From JAWKUK01 sp041398605 (GTDB taxonomy: Bacteria; Planctomycetota; UBA1135; GCA-002686595), in contig JAWKUK010000019.1 in NCBI GenBank assembly GCA_041398605.1, positions 1 through 64,000 of the forward strand: a stretch of 64,000 nt of DNA, in the 5' to 3' direction. Positions 16,086-23,096 of the stretch are shown piece after piece (the stretch's first letter is position 1; each line of letters starts with the position of its first letter). The translations under genes and the position numbers were made by a program. The notes under the pieces are model-generated. The model had not been told where the DNA came from, ran no database searches, and saw only the letters and a program-made list of their open reading frames with translations.

Positions 16086-16943
16086 TCAGGCGTCGCCCTG
16101 CGGGCGCGGAGCGAGCGGCGTCTCCGGCGGCAGCTCACCGACCGGCGTCATCTGACGCTCGGGCAGACGGTTGCTCGTCGTCGGGCGCACGTCGTCGCCC
16201 GGCACCGTGTCCTCCGAGCGACGCTCAGCGGCGCCCATCGAACGCAGGTGGTCCGTGTGCTGGTGCCAGCCCTCTTCGACCGAGTCCGCGAGCTGCTCGA
16301 TCAAGAGGCGCACCGACTTCAGCGCGTCGTCGTTGCCCGGGATCACGATGTCGACCGTGGACGGGTCGCAGTCCGTGTCGAGGAGGCCGATGACCACCAC
16401 GCCCATCTTGCGCGCTTCGCGCACGGCATTGAGCTCGCGGCTCGGGTCGATGACGACCATCGCGCCGGGCATGCGATCCATCTCGCGGATGCCGCCGAGG
16501 TTGCGCGTGATCTTGCGCCGCTCCCGGTTGATCGTCGACATCTCCTTCTTCGTGAGCTTCTGCTCTGCAGCGGCCTTCTCGTCGATGGTCTCGAGGTGCT
16601 CGAGGCGCTTGAGTCGGCTGCGGATGACGCTGAAGTTGGTCAGCGTGCCGCCGATCCAACGCTCGGTCACGACCGGCATACCCGTGCGCGCGCCGGCGTC
16701 GGCCACGACACCCTTGACTTGGCGCTTGGTGCCGACCCAAAGGACCGACTGGCCCTCGGACGCGATACGGAGGAGGAGGTTCTTGGCGCGCAGCAGGCCC
16801 CGCAGGGTCTGGCGCAGGTCGATGACGTGGATCAGGCCCCGACGGCCGTGGATGAACGGGGCCATCTTCGGATTCCACCGCGACACGCGGCATCCGAAGT
16901 GCACGCCAGCGTCAATGAGCTGCTGGACGTCGATGTTGGACAT
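16086..16943 (-). CDS. rpsB: 30S ribosomal protein S2
   Basis: It has 285 residues. The start MSNIDVQQLIDAGVHFGCRVSRWNPKM is written here in two parts: MSNIDVQQLIDAGVHFG then CRVSRWNPKM. The family motifs LWVGTKRQVKG, RWIGGTLTNFSVIRSR, GAMVVIDP and NDDALKSVRLL are all present. The C-terminal 45 residues (after HTDHLRSMG) are a variable extension. The frame is open upstream to 17168, but ATG 16943 fits the family. It is the first gene of rpsB-tsf-pyrH-frr, with a consensus promoter 108 bases upstream and a leader hairpin. Confidence 0.96.
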   Translation of the reverse strand: MSNIDVQQLIDAGVHFGCRVSRWNPKMAPFIHGRRGLIHVIDLRQTLRGLLRAKNLLLRIASEGQSVLWVGTKRQVKGVVADAGARTGMPVVTERWIGGTLTNFSVIRSRLKRLEHLETIDEKAAAEQKLTKKEMSTINRERRKITRNLGGIREMDRMPGAMVVIDPSRELNAVREARKMGVVVIGLLDTDCDPSTVDIVIPGNDDALKSVRLLIEQLADSVEEGWHQHTDHLRSMGAAERRSEDTVPGDDVRPTTSNRLPERQMTPVGELPPETPLAPRPQGDA

Positions 16944-17019
16944 GTGATGGAGGACCGAGGTCGGACTAGGACCGCGGCCGTGGTGCTGCTCGCGGGCGAG
17001 CGTTGAATGAGGGTGTGTC

Positions 17020-17037
17020 CCAGGACGTACGCCCTGG
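17020..17037 (-). promoter_or_regulatory. Hairpin in the rpsB leader
   Basis: In the minus-strand RNA the two arms pair over 8 bases including one G-U pair. On the plus strand the same position is a mismatch, so the structure favours RNA of the rpsB sense. It lies about 7 bases after the predicted transcription start. It could serve S2 feedback control, which is known for rpsB leaders in other bacteria; the link here is inference. Confidence 0.4.
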
Positions 17038-17050
17038 AATCGAGGCGAGA

Positions 17051-17078
17051 ATTCTACGGACGGGGCCCGAGATGTCAA
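17051..17078 (-). promoter_or_regulatory. Consensus sigma-70 promoter of rpsB-tsf-pyrH-frr
   Basis: TTGACA (-35) and TAGAAT (-10) with a 16-base spacer on the minus strand. It is the best match to the consensus in the window and gives a leader of about 100 bases. Confidence 0.75.
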
Positions 17079-17157
17079 AGGTGGCTCCTTGGGCCGACCC
17101 GCTGCGGCGCTGCGCCCCACCCCCACTTCACCCCGCTCCTCAGGCCATACCCGGGCC

Positions 17158-17255
17158 GACCGGCCCATCGCGACCGGCCCATCGCGACCGGCCCTGCGCG
17201 ACCGGCCCTGCGCGACCGGCCCTGCGCGACCGACCCTGCGCGACCGGCCCTGCGC
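17158..17255. repeat. Seven tandem copies of a 14-bp unit
   Basis: The unit is GACCGGCCCTGCGC. The first two copies read ATCGC instead of TGCGC at the end, and the sixth has GACC for GGCC. The array fills part of the gap between the rpsB promoter and the plus-strand GGDEF gene. No coding frame with normal codon use covers it. Confidence 0.9.
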
Positions 17256-17421
17256 GACCCCGCGCCGATTCGGCGGTCGTGTCGCCCGCGCCGCGGCGCT
17301 GCGTCAGCCGCGAAAGCCCACTTCGGGGCGCGCTGCTCCCGGGACGAGCTTGCGGCTCCCCGCCGGTCCCGACCGCGGTAGACTCGCGTCGTAGGGCGCT
17401 CGCAAACTGCCCACGCCGTCC

Positions 17422-18429
17422 GTGCACTTCCCTCCGTTGACCTCCTCGCCTGCCCCGCTCGCGCCGCGCAGCGTGTTGATCGCCGATCACCGCGGCGCCG
17501 GGCTCGCGCAGCTCGCTGCGCCGCTCGGCCGCGGGGGCTTCGTGCTCACGGCCTGCGATTCCGTCAGCGCCACCCGCGCCGCGCTCTCGCAGGACGCGTT
17601 CCAGCTCGTGATCCTCGACCCGCTGGCGCCCGGCGGTTCGACCGAGGTCGAGCTCGTGGCGCGCACCGGCCCCCAGGCCCCGCGCCCGCTGCTGCTCGTC
17701 GTCGAAGCGGGCCCGCCGCCTCCGGCGGCCCTCTCACGTTCGCTGCGCGGGGTGCCGTGCGACCTGATCCGGCGCGACGCCTCGGTCGAGGAATACATGC
17801 TGCGCATCGAGCGGCTGTTCGACCAGGCCGCGCTCTTCGGCGAGCTGCGGCGCGTGCGCTACGAGGCCCACCACGACGACCGGACGGGGCTCCTGCGGCC
17901 GAACCCGTTTCAGCAGCGCATCCGCGAGCACTTCTCAGCGGCCCAACGCCACGGCCTCCCGCTCGCCCTCGTCCTGATCGATCTCGACCGCTTCGGGCAA
18001 GTCAACAAGCAGTTCGACCACACGGTCGGGGACGAGCTCATCGCGCGCTCGGGGTCGGTGATCCAACGCTGCCTGCGCGCCGAAGACGTCGGCGCCCGGC
18101 TCGGCGGCGACGAGTTTGCGGTCGCGCTCCCCTACACCCAGCCCGTCGACGCGGCGCGCGTCGTGCAGCGCCTGCTCGGCGAGCTCCACGGGCTCTCGGG
18201 GCCGGTGCGCGCGGGCGAGGCCGGGATGCGCCCGCTCGCAGTCTCGGCCAGCATCGGCTTCGATACGTTCGACGGGCGTGACCTCGAATCGCCCGAAGTG
18301 CTGCGGCGCCGCGCCGAGACGGCGCTGCGCGAGGCCAAGGTCCGCGGCGGGAACAACGCCGTGTACTACCGCTCGCTCGCGCCGCCGGCCGGCCCCACGG
18401 GGTTATCCGCGGACGAGCAACGGGCGTAG
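17422..18429 (+). CDS. Receiver-like / GGDEF diguanylate cyclase
   Basis: A 335-residue soluble protein. Residues 15-130 have a response-regulator-like fold, with SVLIADHRG at the start and a candidate phosphoacceptor D66 in LVILDPLAPGG. The acidic pocket and the conserved Lys are poorly matched, so it may be a degenerate receiver. The GGDEF domain spans about 150-325, with GGDEF at 228-232 and an inhibitory RxxD (RAED, 219-222). Predicted to make cyclic di-GMP in response to an unknown signal. The start is GTG 17422. The 3' end overlaps the convergent next gene by 27 bases. The upstream gap carries seven 14-bp repeats. Confidence 0.82.
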   Translation: MHFPPLTSSPAPLAPRSVLIADHRGAGLAQLAAPLGRGGFVLTACDSVSATRAALSQDAFQLVILDPLAPGGSTEVELVARTGPQAPRPLLLVVEAGPPPPAALSRSLRGVPCDLIRRDASVEEYMLRIERLFDQAALFGELRRVRYEAHHDDRTGLLRPNPFQQRIREHFSAAQRHGLPLALVLIDLDRFGQVNKQFDHTVGDELIARSGSVIQRCLRAEDVGARLGGDEFAVALPYTQPVDAARVVQRLLGELHGLSGPVRAGEAGMRPLAVSASIGFDTFDGRDLESPEVLRRRAETALREAKVRGGNNAVYYRSLAPPAGPTGLSADEQRA

Positions 18430-19776
18430 CCAGTTCGCGCGGTCCAGCACGAAGTCACCGCTCGGGTCCACCTCGAGCGTGAGCTCGCTGATCCCGCGCA
18501 GGTCGATCGTAGGCGCCAGGGTCGGCGCCTGATTCGCGCGCACGAGGCCGCTCTTCCAGAGCTCGCGGCCATCCCCGAGGACCCGGAAGACCACGCTGCC
18601 GCCCCGATCGGTGCCGAGGCCCGAATCGTCCACCGCAGCCGCCAGGCGGAGCCGCGCGTACGGCCCCGTGAGGCGCCACGTCAGGCGGCTCGGCGCGTGC
18701 ACGCCGATGCCACGCGACTCGATCTGCCCCATGACACTCAGCGGCCCGCCATCGACCGCGCGGTCGATGCGGTGCGGCCAAGTGAACCCGAGGTCATCGC
18801 CAAAGAGCGACACGGGCCCAGCGTCTGAGACCTCCAGCTCGGACAGGAACTCGAACGAACCGTCCGCGAGCACGACCTCCGTGACGAGCGCCGCGGGCAG
18901 CACGAGCACGGCACCCGACGGACGCACGAGCTCGACCTGCGTCGCGTCCATGCGGCGCAGGCGGCCCGAGAGCCGGCCGCCTTGCGCGAGGCCAACCAAC
19001 ACCGGCTCGAGCGCCTCCGCGCCCTCGCTGGTCGGCGCGGGGCGCGCGGCCTCGCCGTCGACCGCAGCGATGAACAATGCCGCGACCCGCGACCAGGGGT
19101 AGGTCCGACGGCCGACACGCGAGTCTTCGAAGTCCACGCCGTCAGCAGTAAACGCCTCGACGAGCCCTTCGGCGCGGTCCAGCCCCTGGGTGCGCTCCGC
19201 GCTCGTTCCCGCGCTGATGTAGAGCACATCCGTGCCGGCGAGCGGCGCCGGCGCTTGGGTCGATTGGCGCGGGATGCGCGCCTCGAAGAGGACGGACTGA
19301 ATGGTGTCGATCGACAGCGCAAGCTCGACGCCTCCGAGGTCGACCCAGAGCGCGTCCCCTTCGCCGCCGCGGACGCGCCCACGCAAACGGTCGCCCCCGA
19401 CGAGCGAGACGAGCGCGACGAGCGCGGCCTCCGCAGGGGCCGCCGCGCCCCCGTCGACCTCCGCGCCCCCGCCCGGGACAAACGGGCGGGCAGCGCCGTC
19501 GCTCGTCGAGGCCGCCGCCGTGCGCCGCGGATAGCGCGCAAAGGCGGCGCCTTCCCGCGCGAGGCTCGTCAAGTCACCGAGCGCGGCATCGCGCATGCGC
19601 GTCGCGCCAGCGAGCGTTTCCAGCTCGATGCGCGCGGCCGTGTCCGCCGCCACGCCGCGCTCATTCGCCTTCGCGACGCCAGAGCCGTCCTGACCCATTG
19701 CGCACGGCGCGTAGACCATGAGGGCGACGGTCGAGGTGAGATGGAGCGCGATGAGCGCCAAGGAGGGGCTGTGCAT
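18403..19776 (-). CDS. Exported NPCBM-domain protein
   Basis: A 457-residue protein with a signal peptide (about 1-28, ending APCAMGQ). The middle holds two related beta-rich segments (about 120-170 and 255-310) of the kind GDRLRGRVRGGEGDALWVDL and GGRLSGRLRRM, like repeated small barrels. From about residue 330 there is an NPCBM/NEW2 carbohydrate-binding module, with SRGIGVHAPSRLTWRL, DSGLGTDRGGSVVFRVLGDG and ISELTLEVDPSGDFVLDRANW. It probably binds glycans outside the cell. No catalytic domain is present. It converges on the GGDEF gene and overlaps it by 27 bases. Confidence 0.8.
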   Translation of the reverse strand: MHSPSLALIALHLTSTVALMVYAPCAMGQDGSGVAKANERGVAADTAARIELETLAGATRMRDAALGDLTSLAREGAAFARYPRRTAAASTSDGAARPFVPGGGAEVDGGAAAPAEAALVALVSLVGGDRLRGRVRGGEGDALWVDLGGVELALSIDTIQSVLFEARIPRQSTQAPAPLAGTDVLYISAGTSAERTQGLDRAEGLVEAFTADGVDFEDSRVGRRTYPWSRVAALFIAAVDGEAARPAPTSEGAEALEPVLVGLAQGGRLSGRLRRMDATQVELVRPSGAVLVLPAALVTEVVLADGSFEFLSELEVSDAGPVSLFGDDLGFTWPHRIDRAVDGGPLSVMGQIESRGIGVHAPSRLTWRLTGPYARLRLAAAVDDSGLGTDRGGSVVFRVLGDGRELWKSGLVRANQAPTLAPTIDLRGISELTLEVDPSGDFVLDRANWLRPLLVRG

Positions 19777-19833
19777 GTCGAAGTGTGCCGCGGAGCCTGC
19801 GCCACGGAGCCAGCATACGAGCGCAGGCGTCCG

Positions 19834-22248
19834 TCAGCCTCCTGAGACCGGCGCGGGTGGCTCCAAGCGCCGCGCGAGAGACAGTAAGCGCTCGTGCTCG
19901 GCGCGCCCAGCAGCGACGAGCCCGGCCCAGACCCGCCCCTGGTCCGCCTCCGTCTCGACGCCCGTGCCGCCCGAGTCGGGCAGCGGCGGCACCTCTGCCA
20001 AGTAGGCGCGCACCGCCTGCTGGGCGACGGGATCGCCGCTCAACAGGACCGCATCGACGAGCGCGCCGAGGTCCGTGAGCCGGACGTCCGCGCTCCGCGA
20101 GCGCCAGACGGAGCGCTGCACGAGCGCCATCAAGGCCCCCGCGGCGCGCCCCGGTCGTCCGCCTTCGCGCGCTAAGGTCGCGAGGCGCCGCAGGTCGCGC
20201 GCCGCCAAGAGCTCGGGCGCGGCCTCGAGCGCGAGCTGGAAGTCACGCTCGGCCTCGCCTCGACGATCCGCCGCGTCCGCGATGCGGCCGCGCTCGACTT
20301 CGAGGCGCGCCAGCTCGCCAGCAGGGCCCGTCGAGGTGCCCGTCGAGGCGCCCGTCGATGTGCCGGTCGAGGTGCCGGTCGAGGTGCCGGTCGAGGCGCC
20401 TGTCGTCGGGGTCGAGGAGGGCCCCGCAGCCGCGCCCGCGGCACGCAGCACGCCGAGGGCGGCATCGAGGGCCCCCAAGGCGGCGTTGCGCTCGAGCGCG
20501 AGCGACTCTGGGGTCCGCTGCGGTTCGGCGCCCGCGGGGACGTCAGCCAAGCGATCGACGGCGAGCAACGCGCGCGCCATGAGCGCGCGGGCATCGCTCG
20601 GATCCGCGGCCAAGGCCGCGGCGACGTGCACAGCGGAGAGCCGCTGCCGCATCGCCGGCTCGAGCGAGGTGGCGCTCTCTCCGGGGTCCGCGCCTGGGGC
20701 ACGCAGCTCGAGGTACCAGCCCAAGATCGTCGCGTGGCGCGGGAGCTCGAGGGCCGCCGCGCGCGCTTCGTCGAGGCCGAACACGAGCCGCAACGAGGCC
20801 GCCACGCGGCGGGGCCGTGAGGGGCGGTCCTGCGCCTCGGTGCCAGGGAGCTCGAGCGTCAGGAGATCCGCGCCGGTCCAGAGCAGCTGTGGCTCGGTGC
20901 GGGCCATGCGCTGGATCGTGCGCACGAGCGCCTCGAGCATCTGCGGCGCCCCCGTCGCGAGCGGGCGCAGCGTGTCCGCGCGCAGGAGCTCCGCGTGCAA
21001 GTCGGCGCGCGACGTGCCGGCGAGCACGTCGAGCACAGCGATGCGCTCGGAATCGCTGCCCGGCCCACGCAAGAGCTTCAGCACGCGCGCATCGAACGTC
21101 CCATCCGCCGCGCGCGCGGCGAGGACGGCCTCGGCCAAGCGCGCGTCGGCGAGGAGCTCGACCGCGCGCGCGCGCACCGCTGCGTCGGCGCCTTCCGCGG
21201 CCTCCAAGAGCGCGCCCGCGATGCGCGCGCGTGGGCCGCTGTCGGCGACGAGCGGCGCGGCGTCCGCGAGCACGCTCAACAAGCGGTAGCGCACCGTCGG
21301 CTCTTCGCTGACATGCAGCGTCTCCAGCAACACGTCAACATCGGCGGGGGTCAGGACCGCGGCCAGCGCGTCCGCGGCGGCGACGCGCGCACGGGCGGTC
21401 GCGCCGAAACGCCCCTCGACGATCGAACGCAGGCGCTCGGGCGCCTCCCCCGCGGCCTGCCGACGCGCGGCGGTGTCGGGCACGCGGCGCGCGACGCTGG
21501 CGTAGGCTCCGAGGCCCTGCACCACGAGGTCCGGGTCGAGCGGGCGGGTCCCATCGACCATGCGCGCGACGAGCGTGGACGCGAGCGCCAAGTCCTGGAT
21601 CGCGGCCCCTTCGACGTCGAGCAGCGGCAAGCGCGGGAGCGCCCGCAGGACGAGGTCGTCGAGCGCAGGCATCCCGCGCGCGATGATGTCGCGCAACGTC
21701 GCGCGCAGGTCTGCGACGCGCGCGTCGGCGCCTGACGCGCCCTGCAAGAGCTCGATCAGCGTCGCGAGCTGCGCCTGGGCCGCGGGCGCGGAGGGCTCCG
21801 ACGTCAGCTGCGTCCGCAGCGCGGCCCAGGCCTTGTCGGGCGGCAACGTGCGGGCCGCGACCGCGCGGCCGATCGCGTCGACGACCCGCGCGCGGAGCGC
21901 TGGGCTGGGCTCGGCGAACGCCGCCTCGAGGTGTGCGAGCGGCTGCGCTTCGAGAAGCGCGAGGAGGCGCGCCTCGCCGGTGGCCTCGCGTTCAGCGAGC
22001 CTCGTCGAGGAAGAGCCTCGCTGGCGCCCTTGCCCTCGAGGCGCGGCCACAGCGCGAGTGAAACGCCGCGCGGCCGGGGTACCAGCGCCCGTGCAGCGCG
22101 TGCAGCGCGCTGCGCGCGGCGACGACCGTGCCAGGCTCAGCGCTGAGGTCCAGGAGGCCCGCGACCTTCGGCGCGAGCTCGAAGAGGCCCAGGGCGCCGA
22201 CGACGTTGGCGGCCGCAGCGCGCAGCCCCGCGACAATCGGTGGCGCAT
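19834..22248 (-). CDS. HEAT-type protein, downstream part of a frameshifted gene
   Basis: The frame holds helical repeat sequence from EREATGEARLLALLEA (about 22010) to the stop at 19834, with repeats such as EEPTVRYRLLSVLADAAPLV and AAVRARAVELLADARLAEAVL, then a TPR-like C-terminal region (ERDFQLALEAAPELLAARDL). The first 75 codons of this open frame (22248 to about 22020) have atypical composition and overlap the true coding frame of the preceding piece, so the real product should enter this frame by a shift near 22000-22075. A Thr/Gly/Ser tetrapeptide repeat splits the HEAT and TPR parts. The likely product is an exported scaffold; the function is unknown. Confidence 0.7.
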   Translation of the reverse strand: MRHRLSRGCALRPPTSSAPWASSSSRRRSRASWTSALSLARSSPRAARCTRCTGAGTPAARRFTRAVAAPRGQGRQRGSSSTRLAEREATGEARLLALLEAQPLAHLEAAFAEPSPALRARVVDAIGRAVAARTLPPDKAWAALRTQLTSEPSAPAAQAQLATLIELLQGASGADARVADLRATLRDIIARGMPALDDLVLRALPRLPLLDVEGAAIQDLALASTLVARMVDGTRPLDPDLVVQGLGAYASVARRVPDTAARRQAAGEAPERLRSIVEGRFGATARARVAAADALAAVLTPADVDVLLETLHVSEEPTVRYRLLSVLADAAPLVADSGPRARIAGALLEAAEGADAAVRARAVELLADARLAEAVLAARAADGTFDARVLKLLRGPGSDSERIAVLDVLAGTSRADLHAELLRADTLRPLATGAPQMLEALVRTIQRMARTEPQLLWTGADLLTLELPGTEAQDRPSRPRRVAASLRLVFGLDEARAAALELPRHATILGWYLELRAPGADPGESATSLEPAMRQRLSAVHVAAALAADPSDARALMARALLAVDRLADVPAGAEPQRTPESLALERNAALGALDAALGVLRAAGAAAGPSSTPTTGASTGTSTGTSTGTSTGASTGTSTGPAGELARLEVERGRIADAADRRGEAERDFQLALEAAPELLAARDLRRLATLAREGGRPGRAAGALMALVQRSVWRSRSADVRLTDLGALVDAVLLSGDPVAQQAVRAYLAEVPPLPDSGGTGVETEADQGRVWAGLVAAGRAEHERLLSLARRLEPPAPVSGG
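20330..20410 (-). repeat. 12-bp coding repeat (Thr-Gly-Thr-Ser)
   Basis: About seven in-frame copies of a 12-bp unit encode repeated TGTS or TGAS between the helical and TPR-like parts of the host gene. Confidence 0.85.
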
Positions 22249-22753
22249 GGACCGGTTGCGGTTGCGTCGGTAGCGGCTCGGCGGGCGGGGCCTCCGCCCC
22301 CGCCGGGGTCGCAGGAGCGACCTCCGAGGGCGCGTCGGACGAGGCGCCGGGCGCGCCGCGCGGACTGGGGCGCTTCAAGAGCTCCGCGAGCAAGGCCTCC
22401 GTCCGCGCCAAGTCGGCGAGCAAGTATGCGCGCGCCGCCTCGCGGTGCGCCCGACGCTCGGTCTCACGCGCGGTCGAGAGCCCCGCCGGGACCTCGCGCC
22501 CTGCGACGAGCACCACTGCGGACAGCGCGGCCGGGCCGCTGCGCGCCACGAGCTCCTGGGCCGCGTCCAGAAAGGCGTCCGCCGACACACGATCGAGGTC
22601 CGCCACCAAGCGCGCAAAGCGCCCGCGCGCGAGCGCCTCTTGCGCAAACGGCTGGTCGAGCTCGGGCGGCGCCAATCCCTGCGCTCGCGCGGGCGCAAAC
22701 ACGGACATCAGCGCCGACCCGACCACGAGCGCAGCGACCGGCGCGCGGCGCAC
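21992..22753 (-). CDS. HEAT-type exported protein, N-terminal part of a frameshifted gene
   Basis: The proposed GTG 22753 gives MRRAPVAALVVGSAL and a cleavable signal peptide ending APARAQG. Helical repeat sequence follows and runs well to VAARSALHALHGRWYPGRAAF (about 22060). After that the frame continues only about 25 codons of atypical sequence to TGA 21992. The gene at 19834-22248 continues the same kind of repeat in another frame. Together they would make a protein of about 985 residues. Sequencing error or a real inactivation are both possible. Confidence 0.65.
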   Translation of the reverse strand: MRRAPVAALVVGSALMSVFAPARAQGLAPPELDQPFAQEALARGRFARLVADLDRVSADAFLDAAQELVARSGPAALSAVVLVAGREVPAGLSTARETERRAHREAARAYLLADLARTEALLAELLKRPSPRGAPGASSDAPSEVAPATPAGAEAPPAEPLPTQPQPVHAPPIVAGLRAAAANVVGALGLFELAPKVAGLLDLSAEPGTVVAARSALHALHGRWYPGRAAFHSRCGRASRARAPARLFLDEAR

Positions 22754-23096
22754 CTTGCGCGCCCCAGCCGCCAGCCGGCTCGTCGTTGTTCGTGCTGCTC
22801 GTGTCGTCAATGAAGGCTCTCGATCCTGGAATGGCGCGCCCTGGACCGCGCCCCTTACTGCGCCCCTTATCGCGGGCACGAACCTCGGCGGCGGACACCC
22901 GGTGTGGGGCACGCAGCCGACGCCATGCCGGCGAGGATAACGCCCGAGACGCAGGTCCTCCCGCCCATTCCGGAGCGCCCCCAAGGAGGGCACCCGAGGC
23001 GGGCACTCGAGGAGGGCACTCCCCCAGGGCGCGCTCCCGCCTCGCCCATTATCGGCTCGACCCCGCGCGCGATTCGAGGGGCGAGCCGCGAGAACC
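22754..23096. other. Gene-free interval
   Basis: No coding sequence with normal codon use is seen. It contains imperfect short duplications (GAGGGCACTC and GCGGGCACTC, around 22985-23025). No clear promoter pair was found, although the HEAT gene promoter should lie here. Confidence 0.4.
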
